Shown: piece after piece, positions 10,201 to 17,859 of the stretch | Position numbering within the stretch: position 1 is the stretch's first letter | Layout of the letters: every line of letters starts with the position of its first letter | Notes under the pieces: generated by a model | Database searches by the model: none | Told to the model about the DNA's origin: nothing | Seen by the model: the letters and a program-made list of their open reading frames with translations, nothing else | Source: Thraustochytrium sp. TN22 | Taxonomy: Eukaryota; Sar; Bigyra; Thraustochytrida; Thraustochytriidae | Reading direction: 5' to 3' | Assembly: GCA_013306675.1 (NCBI GenBank) | Contig: JABLUY010000123.1 | Location: 1-64,000 of the forward strand | Length of the DNA: 64,000 nt | Translations under genes and position numbers: made by a program

Positions 10201-10274
10201 AGCTTCACGATATCCTTACCCAGGGCACGCTCGAGCCGTCCTGCATGCTCCCTTACCCAGACTGGAAGGCCTGA
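4290..10274 (+). CDS. Hybrid megasynthase: AT - ACP-like - KS - ACP - MetE-like - flavin monooxygenase
   Basis: A single uninterrupted 1,994-residue protein. Domains in order: an acyltransferase (about 3-320; GHSIGE with Ser102, His205 in FAWHA); an ACP-like segment (about 335-395) where SGLSSADL replaces the usual GxDSL, so Ser350 would be the carrier site; a poly-Gln linker near 405; a type I ketosynthase (about 415-830; Cys562 in NSACASS, His694 in HGTGT, His734 in NLGHLEAA); a canonical ACP with Ser905 in GVDSLGL; an Ala/Gln-rich linker; a cobalamin-independent methionine-synthase C-terminal-type domain (about 995-1385) with four zinc-ligand positions kept (His1240, Cys1242, Glu1274, Cys1345); and a class B flavin monooxygenase (about 1512-1994; GAGVVG 1520-1525 for FAD, GMGAFA 1694-1699 for NADPH, RCTGF near 1831). 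No ketoreductase, dehydratase, enoylreductase or thioesterase is visible. It probably makes a short acyl or beta-keto chain on the ACP that is then modified by thiol or methyl transfer and by oxygenation. The product is unknown. It is not the PUFA synthase, whose domain order differs. Confidence 0.88.
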   Translation: MTTVLVFSGVGSVSKATAKVIKQLAGVENVERVRERLAAAYEMKLEDVVAKVAALPEENVGGDLGLTALEEIVAQLVVQLGSAQVVQRALGDEEAVVTVGHSIGELAAAAIAGFLTVEEAVDVAVRLAEVTSHAEGGRLVFGRLGPNDEVASVNHIEEEDLVVVEEGNAPEENAPASTSTNKVGAAIRKREDDDRAVVRTGFAWHAQELAGQPWQELELGTGGTARLPLALSLLGDLAAADRALDNEYWRSWTHTGVDLAAALTAVRSKYKSITRVVELGAYPILRQSLRHVLAGVEQMALVDRERGLHLDARRAILRTNGTAPLLRELRAAFPVALDEDASWSESGLSSADLVAGAAALRRTGAFPGLQAQDLYRHVTPEALLAQAVGPFSTNDGVNSTTQTTATQQQQQQQPQREAVVIRAMSCVLPANIKTPAQLAAFAQAQGDAVRFDSGFDGGKRAAAFLGDITLDCARFGIKESEASTMDPQQALVLTCVDKLLQEHGIEQLPASTGVYIGAWNTEFEGDRSSVFYPTGTNQSLIAARVSHVYRLHGPCKVVNSACASSLEAVLEAARDVAEGKVECAIAGGVNLLWDPSFSQCMAQSGFLAPGARCRSFDASADGYVRSEGCGLVLLTRKRDATPYYAEVLGGASNQNGGRSASITAPSPIAQEECIGQALRDAGLGPHEVDYVECHGTGTKLGDPIEWSALAGALGRHRSSNRPCYLASIKSNLGHLEAAAGVAGLLHAVMVLARQEVPHMANFVEANPLLEPCDGLRLATETNVRPANPLMVAGVSSFGFGGSNVHVLLRASPQVPVPRAPVAPKDKTAVFVYDRTQGRRRLLASHREQELEQARAAPMAVPTSPAQAEVAVMRDTVLTQTFWEVVRAVAGEVDPAAQILRSGVDSLGLTELFLRIEQKLGVEAADLSDFLGGGHAWNELCARVMQRAGGAQMPVVALPPRHAQAQPQAQAQAQAQAQTARAPASEREDAAPAPFTWALPRFEQLIRTTHVGSLPRAREQEQQYKELDTIIQKQLAVGISIINDGEAGRMDYTTAALTRMTGFEEQDAATAPQPLDLQDLPCVARRFLVRAGLITLNRSVRTCNPHCTGEVRYTGQQALERELETVRRAMQRCNAGLPGQAFYSSPSPGTLAMFFGRSETHPVYANYEAYLGAVADAMREEYLAIVRHGFTLQVDCPDLAMSRHTRFKHLGLVAWKRIAALHVDMLNRALEGIPRESVRVHVCWGNYAGTHHRDVGAEHVLPIALRIRARGFGFETSNHRHSADHGALAAALAQAGRGGPDDDIELYPGVIDTCSTSVEDPGVACERICRVAKIVGPHRVVAGTDCGFSSTAEAQGLPAEVAWMKLRALVAGARQASRLFAPECVPAFVLRPARRRFLFAQDAASAHDALAKLPLDPAVETRVILTAPLGADPVTAAKNARLVAAHVRAFVDVPVLFASDGSNAAADFGGLVKEQLADGHALCSPAFPLDKEDDIPALSRADMEFPTPGAPRERYEVVVVGAGVVGLLAAQRLRDEGVDVVLLEKESFVGGIWTTFANAKSQVNSSEGSYRLLPSYRARPNRDHSTTAEVRADALTIARDLRAEGRIFTETCVQRVERPCESEGGEQARYLVQLESGAAIHAQGVILAINDRVGTPRPVTWKRREDFAGMLVDGFGGDAETQKVDWAGKRVVVVGMGAFAIENARTALEHGAASVVVLARRHGTVCPKYIDYINFVHRDSVDEVGDDVNAAHNSKNLYLWRQLYAASNATVPECWMELIKHTGHTISVSDLWFVGHHVGKLETHIGEIDHFERDGIVLRSGDSIDADVVVRCTGFERNASLVPRLTPYKTISPVNYLDDNLMYLADAFIDDDAFNSFFGSSVLEMAKFFIMVYIHFFRGDDTDVLRDPALAPALDVHDRKWTEYIRGAEILVHRVPALRAKANDLLRARRDDFVNAQSVEDYVAANRREWIELHDILTQGTLEPSCMLPYPDWKA

Positions 10275-10391
10275 TACAGAGTTGAGCAGGCTTGGGAATG
10301 GGATGGGCATCATCTTTTTGTGAAGCGAGCCAAGAGCACTTCTTCTGAAGAGGCAGCCAAGTTGTTTTCAATCTCAAAACTCAAATGTCAT

Positions 10392-12014
10392 TCATTCCTC
10401 CACATGGGGTCGCTTGGCGCTAGGCTCTTGCATGTCTTCGCCCACCGCGTGAATATGATTCATGTGCCGCTTGGTGCTTGACGGCTGCAAAAGTACAGTG
10501 CCCCCGGAAAGGCCCGCTTGAGGTGGCGCGCCGACACGCGACAAAAGAACAAGGCGTTCCTGGGCACATTCCAGCCCAAGGTCACACAAGGCGCGGTCGG
10601 TGAGCGCCCTGCACGATGCCGCGGAGGTTAGGCCTGCCTTGAAAAATTTCACCACCACCCTTCGCGGTAGTTTCAGCTCCCGTTCTAGCATGTGCGCAAG
10701 CTCGGAAGACACGACAAAGTCCAGGAAGCGGGCAGCTTTCTCCCAGCAATGGACTCGCGCGATCCCGAGCGCGTCGGTACCAATTGGCACGCAGGGGGGG
10801 CCGGCAGACGCAACTGTCGAGCGCACCACAGGGCTGGCGCCTGCGGACCATAGCAGCTCAATGCACTGCAGCCTCTCGGGAGGCGCCTCCTCGTTGAGCT
10901 GCTGACAGGCGAGCATGAGGGCAGTCCAGCCATCATTGTCCTGCACATCCAGCTTGGCGCCACGCTCGATGAGCATCCGAACTGCGTCAGTCTCGCACTT
11001 CCAGCAAAGCGCCATGAGCGCAGTGCTGCCGTTGCGGTCCTGTAGGTCAAGGTTGGCGCCGGAGCTGACGAGAGCCTTTGCCAACTCGAGCTTTCTGGTC
11101 TGGCACGCGTACATGAGTGCGGTGGAGCCGTCTCTATCCTGCACATCTAGATTGGCTCGATGGTCGATGAGCATCCTTGCCACGTCCAGCTCGTTGAACC
11201 AGCAAGCCTGCAACAGTGCGGTGGACTCGTCGTTGGCCTGCACGTCGAGCTTGGCGCCGTTCTCGATGAGGATCTTGACCGTCTCCAGCTCGCCGTTCCG
11301 GCAAGCATTTACGAGCGCGGTCGCCCCCGCCAAGTCCTGCGCGTTCAGTGCGGCGCCACACTTGATGAGGGCCTTGGCTGCCTCGAGCTTACCCTTGTCG
11401 CAGGCATACATGAGCGCGGTCCAGCCGTTCTCGTTTGGAGTGTTGAGCATGGCGCCACGCTGCGCGAGCATGCTGGGCGTCTCCCCCTCATTCTTTCGGC
11501 AGCTGTACATCAACGCGGTTGAGCCACGCGCATCTTGGATCTCTAGCTTGGCGCCGTGCTCCACCAGCATGCAGGCCATCGCAAGATTCCCTTTGTAGCA
11601 GGCCGCCATGAGCGCGGTGCAGCCTTTCTCGTCCTGAAAGTCGAGGTCGGCTCCGCGCTCGATGAGCGACCTGGCCTTTTCCATTTTCCCCTTTAGGCAG
11701 GCCTTCATGAGTGGGCTCGCGCCGTACTTGCTCGACAGCTTTATCACGACGCCGCGCTCGATGGGCACGTCGGCCACATCCGGCTCGCAGACGTGCTGCT
11801 CATCCTGCAGGTCGGGGTTCTCCCCGCACTTTTCTGACCCAAGACGGATTTCGGCTTGCTGCACCGGCTCGCGTTGTTGCGCAGGTAGGGCCATTGCGAG
11901 CAGCACGTCACGCGGCGCGTGGCCCGTCCACGGCTCGCTGGCCAGCCGCACGTGGCCTTTTCCCGGCGGCCGAGCCTGGGCGTAGCTCGTGCACGTGCTC
12001 GTGCACGTGCTCAT
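10392..12014 (-). CDS. Ankyrin-repeat protein with C-terminal SAM-like domain
   Basis: 540 residues from the ATG at 12014; an alternative ATG lies 40 codons downstream, and the frame is open upstream only to a TTG. The centre holds nine consecutive ankyrin repeats of about 33 residues with the TALMxAC helix motif and GA(K/N)LDxQD hairpins, near-perfect and regularly spaced. This implies a protein-binding solenoid. The C-terminal 90 residues (FLDFVVSSELAHML to LLSRVG) are helical and resemble a SAM or death-type helical bundle, though this is weak. A basic tail (AKRPHVEE) ends the protein. It is convergent with the megasynthase, with only 117 bases between the stop codons. Its partner cannot be inferred. 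The first 40 residues are Ser/Thr/Cys-rich and arise from a CACGTG-containing repeat in the DNA, so the second ATG may be the real start. Confidence 0.85.
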   Translation of the reverse strand: MSTCTSTCTSYAQARPPGKGHVRLASEPWTGHAPRDVLLAMALPAQQREPVQQAEIRLGSEKCGENPDLQDEQHVCEPDVADVPIERGVVIKLSSKYGASPLMKACLKGKMEKARSLIERGADLDFQDEKGCTALMAACYKGNLAMACMLVEHGAKLEIQDARGSTALMYSCRKNEGETPSMLAQRGAMLNTPNENGWTALMYACDKGKLEAAKALIKCGAALNAQDLAGATALVNACRNGELETVKILIENGAKLDVQANDESTALLQACWFNELDVARMLIDHRANLDVQDRDGSTALMYACQTRKLELAKALVSSGANLDLQDRNGSTALMALCWKCETDAVRMLIERGAKLDVQDNDGWTALMLACQQLNEEAPPERLQCIELLWSAGASPVVRSTVASAGPPCVPIGTDALGIARVHCWEKAARFLDFVVSSELAHMLERELKLPRRVVVKFFKAGLTSAASCRALTDRALCDLGLECAQERLVLLSRVGAPPQAGLSGGTVLLQPSSTKRHMNHIHAVGEDMQEPSAKRPHVEE

Positions 12015-12748
12015 CAACAAGTCGCGCGCCAAGCACCCGCGCGAGACTCCTTCCCTGCCGCAGAGCGCACCGCACCGCGGCCAGATGCTGCGCGCCGGGA
12101 CCGTGCGCGGCGCGCTGCTGCCTCTCGCCTCGTGCCGCTGCCCTGGCTTGGTTGGCGATCTGCCCGCGCGACGACTCGGAAAGGGAGGGAGCCCGGCGAG
12201 TCTCGGGCGAGAACGGCGCCGGGCCCGGCCGGAGGCCAGAGTCTCGCCAGACTGATCAGATCGATCGTCTCGCGAGACGAGGTTTTCCGCCGCCCGGCCG
12301 CCGGCGAGCCCGGCCGCCGGCGAGCCCGGCCGCCGCGCGCCCGGCCCCGGTCATGTTCAGGGTGCCGGGCCGAGCCACGCCGCACCTCGCTGCGCCGCGC
12401 CGCGCCGCGCCACGCCGCGCAACGCGACTCTGGCGTGTGGGAGACGGAGCGCCCGTCAACGAGGTGGCCAGGCGAGGCTTTTTCCTTTTTCCGTCGAAGC
12501 GGCCGCGAGCAGGAGGCACGCCGCGGGACTTGAGGCCTGACTGCGATGCGAGTGCAGGCTGCCTTGGGCTGACGCGGTTACCAGTATTACCACCACAGGC
12601 ACGCTCTCGCGGAGTGTGTGTTGGTACCAGGCGATGCACAGTGCAGATTGTCCCTTGTTTCTTTTCATGCACGGACGAACTATGGTCGAGCAGGGCGAAA
12701 CTTGTAGGCGAAGCGCGCTTTTGAGAAGCGGCGCGAGCCAATCTTTAA
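12015..12748. other. Intergenic, 5' flank of the ankyrin gene
   Basis: About 730 bases between the MCAT stop codon and the ankyrin start, both genes on the minus strand. It is very GC-rich, with a 15-base unit repeated near 12296-12330 (ccggccgccggcgag) and cgcgc runs at 12385-12420. Long open frames here on both strands are compositional and carry no recognisable domain. It contains the TCTCGCGAGA palindrome listed separately. Confidence 0.5.
12265..12280. promoter_or_regulatory. 16-bp perfect palindrome containing TCTCGCGAGA
   Basis: The sequence tcgtctcgcgagacga is its own reverse complement and lies about 250 bases upstream of the ankyrin ATG. TCTCGCGAGA is a known core-promoter palindrome in animals; its use in protists is unproven, so a role here is inference. 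It could be chance in CG-rich DNA, but the 16-base perfect symmetry makes that less likely. Confidence 0.4.
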
Positions 12749-13780
12749 TCAGAGGAACTCGCGCAGCGAGTCAAGATCCACTTCGGTCGCGTTGGGCATT
12801 CGGCGCAGCATTGCGCGGAATTGGCCGCCAGATCCGAGGTCGACTACGACTGAGCGATCCTTGTCGGCGAGAACCGCGCCGAGGATGGTCTCCCACTCCA
12901 CGAGCGATACAACCTGGACCGCGAGCGCCTCGAGCACGTCCGCGTCGGGCTCGTACAGGCGACCCGTCGCGTTTGCAAAGACGCTTGCGTCTGGCCTGCC
13001 GCGTGCCGGGACCACCGCCCCGCGCAGGGCGCGAATCGCGTCGGACGCGGGATGCATGCTCGCAGTATGGAAGGCGCCGAGCAGGTCGGTGCGCAGCTGC
13101 GCCTTCTCGGCCACCGCTGGGACCCAGGTGGCTTGTTCTAGAGCGCGCCGCGGACCAGCGACAACGCGGCAGCCGGGGAAGAGCCGCGACGCCACGCTCC
13201 CGCACGGCAGCGCCGCCTCGTCGCGCACGCCCTGCAGCGTGACCATGGCACCGGGCTCGCGCTCGCAGGCAGCCTGCATGGCGGCGGCGCGTGCCTTGAG
13301 AACGCGCAGCGTGTCGCGCAGGCTCAGCTTGCCGGCGCCGAAGAGCGCCACCACTTCGCCCAGCGAGAACCCGGCAAAGACCACCCGGCCGGCTGCCGCA
13401 ACCTCGGCCTGCTCCCTGCGCAACCGATCGAGGCGGTCTAGCAGCCGCACGCCGAGCGCTAGCTGCCCGTAGTACGTGCTGCCGGCCAGCTGCGCCGCCG
13501 TGAGCCGCGTCACGTCCAGCCCGAGCTCCTCCGCCGCACATGCGGCCACCCGTGTGCTGCCTAATCCATGCTCCGGCCCCACCGGCTGCGTGCCCTGGCC
13601 CGGCAGCAGCACGTACGCCGTCCCGCCCGCGCCCATGCCGCCCGTGCGCGCTCTGGGCTGCGGCACCCAGGCTTGCGAGGCAGGCTTGCTTGCTTGACCG
13701 GTTTGCTGCGCCTGGAGCACGCGAGCGAGCGGGCTCGCGCGGCACTCAGAGACGGTCACGGCACTGCAAAGCGCCAGCAT
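12749..13780 (-). CDS. Malonyl-CoA:ACP transacylase (FabD/MCAT-like), probably mitochondrial
   Basis: 343 residues from the ATG at 13780. The frame remains open 193 codons further upstream, but that part is low-complexity. The protein has the FabD fold signature: opening motif LLPGQGTQ, nucleophile Ser139 in GFSLGE, and the catalytic His238 in GAFHTASM. It transfers malonyl groups from CoA to the phosphopantetheine of an acyl carrier protein. The first 45 residues (MLALCSAVTVSECRAS then Gln/Ala/Arg-rich) lack acidic residues apart from one Glu and look like a mitochondrial presequence, which would suit mitochondrial type II fatty-acid synthesis and lipoate supply. An internal Met at MGAGG directly before the fold is an alternative start that would give a cytosolic form. 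It lies 2.5 kb from the megasynthase on the opposite strand, so supplying that enzyme in trans is possible but not shown. Confidence 0.85.
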   Translation of the reverse strand: MLALCSAVTVSECRASPLARVLQAQQTGQASKPASQAWVPQPRARTGGMGAGGTAYVLLPGQGTQPVGPEHGLGSTRVAACAAEELGLDVTRLTAAQLAGSTYYGQLALGVRLLDRLDRLRREQAEVAAAGRVVFAGFSLGEVVALFGAGKLSLRDTLRVLKARAAAMQAACEREPGAMVTLQGVRDEAALPCGSVASRLFPGCRVVAGPRRALEQATWVPAVAEKAQLRTDLLGAFHTASMHPASDAIRALRGAVVPARGRPDASVFANATGRLYEPDADVLEALAVQVVSLVEWETILGAVLADKDRSVVVDLGSGGQFRAMLRRMPNATEVDLDSLREFL

Positions 13781-14640
13781 GTTCTTCACCTTGAAGCTGC
13801 TGCCCGCGGTCCTCGAGTCGGCAGCAGCGGCACTCGCGGAGGCGTGCGCATCTTCGCAGGAGCCTACGGCCCACGCGCAGGTCTGCTCTCTTTGCGTTCG
13901 GCGCAGGACGCGAACTTGCACAGAAGAGGCGGCAGTGTGGGCTGAGCAAGCGAGCTGGCTGGTGATTGAACAATGCATGCGAGCTACGCGCTGGACCAAG
14001 GCTGGTCTCAGGCGCAGATCGCAGCTTGCCGAATTCTCTCTCGGTCGCTCGTCAGTAGCGCTAGCACTCCGCCTCTGTCGCTGCTCAGGGAGACAAATCT
14101 GTCCGTGGAATGGGCTGCTGATGTGGCACACGCTGTGGAGGACGCGGCACAGCTGCGCCACAAGAGAAACAAGAAGGACACGTAAGAGAGCGGCGAGCGT
14201 GCTCGAGACACATGCATGGACCGCATAAAAGAGGCGTAGGGGCGCGTGCCACACTCGATTCTTGTCAAGATATCTCGTCAATTGCTGCTCTCGGGAGCAA
14301 ATTCCTCTCGGCACCAGAATCGCTCGAGCAGAGCGATGCCGCAAGCTCCGAGGAGCCAACGCAGTATACCATCACAAATCAAGTGAATGCGTATCGTATC
14401 AGCTGTCTTGGGTTTTCGTAGGTGTTAGATGAAGCTATCTTGGGACCCTCTTCGGCTGGGTTCGCGAGGACGGCCCGGAAAGCCCGAAGGCTTCCAGGAG
14501 GGCACAGAAGAAAGCTTCAAGCACAACGTAGCTCTTTTTGGGCAGAGAGCATCCTTCTCCACATCGAAAGGCTACTTTGAAGGCTCGCAAGGTCCTGAGC
14601 GCTTGCAATTTACCGATTTCAATAAAATCGTATCTTGCAA
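13781..14640. other. Intergenic, 5' flank of the MCAT gene
   Basis: No confident gene. The MCAT frame stays open back to 14359, with a basic, Ser/Thr/Arg-rich translation that resembles nothing known and is probably untranslated leader. Base composition falls steadily from GC-rich to mixed towards the AT-rich island on the right. Confidence 0.45.
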
Positions 14641-14880
14641 GATTTGAGCCGTCCAACTGAAAGCAAACAATTTAAATTATTTTGAAGCAAATTTCAAGAT
14701 TTTCCGGAAACAATAAAAAATACATAACATTATTGAATTGTATTCAAATTTCAGTTTCAATTTATTTTTGACATTTAATTCAATTTCCACCTGATAAAAA
14801 TTAAATTTTGCATGAAAAATTTTGCTTTGTTGATATGCAACAAAATCTTTCAGGGAGTATCAAGTCAAACGCCAAATACA
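14641..14880. other. AT-rich island
   Basis: A hand count gives 63 G or C in 240 bases, about 26 percent GC, inside DNA that is otherwise strongly GC-rich. The central 120 bases (14701-14820) reach about 20 percent. No ORF of any length, RNA gene or repeat family is recognised. AT-rich islands in GC-rich protist genomes can be replication origins, centromere-like DNA, matrix-attachment sequence or old insertions. The sequence alone does not choose. Confidence 0.75.
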
Positions 14881-15600
14881 GATCCAAATGAATAAGAACG
14901 ATACAAGAGGCATGTTACGAAGTTTTAAAGCAGTCGTGGACGTACATTGAACAGCCAAACCAGGTCTGAAGCATGCTCTAGCACAAAATACTTGACTTTG
15001 AAAACAACTAGTTCGAAGCCAAAGAAAGCTTCATTACAGCAGCTCAACAGGGTTACAGCCCCCCACGACTCTCACGAAGAGCACCTCAAGACAGCCAGGC
15101 CCAGAGAGGGTGCTAAAAGCAGTCATAGTGCTTGCCAGTACAACCCACGCACCTGCATGTGAAGGCCGCCGACTGACCGCTTTGGATATCAGGCGCCAGC
15201 CCCTAACTGAAGCACTTTAAGGTTGTTCGTTGGGATGCCCTTTGGGGAGACGGGCTCGTCCTCGTATCTTCGGCTCGGCGAGCACGAGAGAGAGAGGAGA
15301 TTATTGACTTTGAGCAATCGGACGAATGCTGACCATGCAGCCGCATCCCCGCCTCCTTGCGCCCGACCGATTGTTGGCAGCCCCCTCCTGGCTAGCAAGG
15401 CCGCGCTCAGGTGCCCGCTGCCTCGATGAACTACCACCTGCAGTGCAGGCGATGCTTTCAGCCCCGGACCGCTCTTGACTGACATTGAGTTGACTCGTTG
15501 CGCTGTGCCATGCGTCAAACTTGCACGAGCTCATCTGCAAGACAGCCTGAAATAAAGATTCGTAAAGTCCTGAGTCTTTCTTTCCTGTTGCCGACGTGAT
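14881..15600. other. Gene-free stretch right of the AT-rich island
   Basis: Mixed composition, noticeably less GC-rich than the rest of the window. The small frames here, such as 14947-15162, show no domain, codon pattern or signal peptide. I see no supported feature. Confidence 0.4.
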
Positions 15601-17430
15601 TCATCCGTGAGACGAAACTTGGCTTGCGAGAGGATCTCCCTTCTTGAGCGCGTCGAACTCACGCTCCAGCGCTACATACTTTGCGCTCTCCATCATCAAT
15701 TCCTGCTGGACTCGACGGAGTTTCGCCTCAAGCTGATCAGTCTCTGCAGCCTGCTCGTCGGCTTGCGCTTCACGGAGCTCCTCGGCGGAAGCAACAAGCA
15801 TCTTGAGTTCTTTCCTTATTCGTGGGTTGGCATCCTGGAGCTCGGCAAACAACTTGGGCAGGAACTCCACGAGACTTGCGAGGCTCCCATGTGCCACTCA
15901 AGCAGCTTCGCTGATGTGGGTTAACGCGGCGGAAGCGCTCGATTCACGCTCAAAGCTCCGTGCGCTCTGCGCTGTCGACACTGCAGGGGCGTGACGAGGC
16001 TGACTCGGAGCTTCTTGGGCAGGCTGGGCTGGCGCTGGGGTTGGTGACGGTCCCTGCGGACTGCGTTTGCTGCGAAACTCGAGCGGCTCCGGCGCGCGGG
16101 CTGACATGGGTGGGTTGCTGCTGTTGGCAGGGCAGAAAGGTGGGGATGTCGATGCAGCTTCTTCCGGCTGACGACGATGGCGCCTCTCATGGCGTCTCTC
16201 GTGGTCCCGGTCGTAGCTGTCTGGGTGCAGAACTGAAGCTGGTCCACGATTTGTGCTGACGCAAAGCCCGCCTTGGACGCAGCTTGCGAAAGCGCCTCCC
16301 GGAGTCGGGGCTCCAGCGTCTTGAAGGCGTAAACGAGTTTGCCGGTGCCCACACCCTTGCGGTACGTGGTCGCGAGCAGTTCTTCCGCGACGTCGTCCGT
16401 GGCAAAATGTATGGCCATGCTGGCCTTTCCCTTGCTGGACGCTTCGAGCGTCAGTGCGATATTCTCCCGCAGAGTGGAGCGCGCCGAGCCTTGTACGCCT
16501 ACCTGTTTCATGAACAATCCCAGGAACTTCTCGGGCGACTTTAGCTTGCCACCGGGAACACGCTTGGTTACCTTGCCTGGCGAGCCTCCTTGGGGGGGGG
16601 CTCTCCTGCCTCCGTGCCCCCCCTTGGCGTCGTCGTTGCCCTCATCCTCTGCATCGTCCGCCGCGCTCCTTGAGCCGACTGCGCTGTCCGAGTCATCCGC
16701 GTTGTCCGCGTCGGCATCTGAAGCCACCTCGTTGCGGACCGAGCTGGCACACGGGTCTGCTCGAGCTAAACTCCACACGGGCGCCTCTCGATCTGCATCC
16801 GCGTCCTGGGGCACCGATTTCCAAACCGCCCGGGTCTTCCTGCTCGGCATTGTTCAACGGGAAGGCATCGCGCCCTCGGTCACGAAGGAGGGCCCCACAA
16901 GGTCGCCGTCATCGTCGTCGTCGTCGCCATTGTCGGGGTCCTCGTCGTCGGAGTTCTTGTCATCCTTGCAGTCAAAGTCCACGTCGTCCTCGCCAACTGT
17001 CTCATCGTCATCTTCGCCAACCGTCTCAGGATCTTCAGAGGCTGTCATTGACTGCGGCATAGTGCGTCGCTTCTTCGCGGGCTGCGCGGCATGCACGTCT
17101 GCGTCACTGCCCTCATCCGCCCCGCCCGTCGCCGAGGCTGTCGTCCTTATCCGGGTGCTGCGTCCTCGTCTCAGAGGTAGCCTGCTCCTGCGCCGCCTGT
17201 GCCGCGCTGTGATTCCGGCGCGCCTCGTTCTGGCTGTCCGTCTCACTTCTGCCGTTGAAGGCGGCGGCGCCGAGCGTCCGGATGTCCATGGTCGGCGCGC
17301 GACCCGTGCCCGCGTGCATTTTCGCCTTAGCCAGCGTCTGGCCCGTGCGGTGCTCCTTCACGTCAACCGCGTCATCATTGTCGCAGATGTCCAGGTCCTC
17401 AACCCAGCCCCGCTCCCGGCTCTCTATCCA
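15601..17430 (-). pseudogene. Unrecognised minus-strand coding region, probably decayed or spliced
   Basis: Several adjacent minus-strand open segments in more than one frame look like real protein: an Asp/Glu-rich segment with KKRR and KEHRTGQTLAKAKM motifs at 16.9-17.4 kb, the 309-codon ORF listed separately, a Ser/Pro/Gln-rich piece near 15.9-16.15 kb, and a heptad-rich coiled-coil piece at 15.6-15.9 kb that lacks its own nearby ATG. Together they suggest one former protein of perhaps 600 residues with a few breaks, or a gene with introns I cannot place. No catalytic domain, terminal repeat or transposase motif is visible, so I do not assign a family. It borders the gene-poor AT-rich region. 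Confidence 0.3.
15921..16850 (-). CDS. Hypothetical protein, acidic N-terminus
   Basis: The longest ATG-initiated frame of this region, 309 residues. Residues 40-80 are Asp/Ala/Ser-rich. The middle, from SPEKFLGLFMKQVG through AIHFATDDVAEELLAT to SAQIVDQLQFC, looks like a genuine helical fold of about 120 residues with a fairly balanced composition. The last 90 residues are Arg/Pro/His-rich and look out of frame compared with the neighbouring coding-like frame. I do not recognise the middle domain. A short near-identical MPSR sequence is repeated just before the ATG. It could be an intact small gene or a remnant of the larger region 15601-17430. Confidence 0.4.
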   Translation of the reverse strand: MPSRKTRAVWKSVPQDADADREAPVWSLARADPCASSVRNEVASDADADNADDSDSAVGSRSAADDAEDEGNDDAKGGHGGRRAPPQGGSPGKVTKRVPGGKLKSPEKFLGLFMKQVGVQGSARSTLRENIALTLEASSKGKASMAIHFATDDVAEELLATTYRKGVGTGKLVYAFKTLEPRLREALSQAASKAGFASAQIVDQLQFCTQTATTGTTRDAMRGAIVVSRKKLHRHPHLSALPTAATHPCQPARRSRSSFAANAVRRDRHQPQRQPSLPKKLRVSLVTPLQCRQRRAHGALSVNRALPPR

Positions 17431-17859
17431 TCATTTCTCTTCTCCGGTTCCGAGTCTGCTCGCTCACTCGGTCGGCTGCCTCATTCGGCTGCCTCGGTCG
17501 CCCACGGGGCGCGAGGGGCTCTCCCTCTCCCTCGAACTAGCCTAGAACAGAAACTGTTGTTGCGATTCTGCTGCTCGACGCGCTCCGAGACACCCGCCCT
17601 GTCCACCGTCATGGTCCTGAGTCCAGTACGCGCTCGTCAGACCAGCAGCTTGGGTTGTGCCAGTGCCTGTATTGTCTGGCGTGGGGCACTGCAGCTTGCC
17701 AAGCGCCACATGGTGGCGACAGTACGGCATGCGACTGACGTCGTAGCTCGCTCACTCGCTTACTTTTGCGCCTAGACCGGTCGGGTCGCCCTCCGAAGGA
17801 GAAAATCAACAGAGAGCTGTGCAACTTGCAAAAAAAAATCAAAGCGTGTGTCCTTGTTT
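16851..17859. other. Stretch between the hypothetical ORF and BUD13
   Basis: The left half (to about 17430) holds the acidic open segments described in the decayed-gene entry. The right half, about 17431-17859, is the 3' flank of BUD13 and contains short tcggctgcctc repeats near 17468-17500 and no supported gene. Confidence 0.4.

Noticed and set aside
4290-10274. PUFA synthase subunit
   Set aside because: Thraustochytrid PUFA synthase has KS-MAT-multiple ACP-KR order and FabA-like domains; here a MetE-like and an FMO domain follow and no KR or DH is visible.
7515-10313. 932-codon minus-strand ORF antisense to the megasynthase
   Set aside because: It is a shadow of the GC-rich coding frame, with low-complexity Arg/Ala/Val translation and no domain; the plus strand has clear motifs throughout.
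8449-10323. 624-codon second plus-strand frame over the monooxygenase
   Set aside because: Ser/Arg/Thr-rich out-of-frame translation of the true gene.
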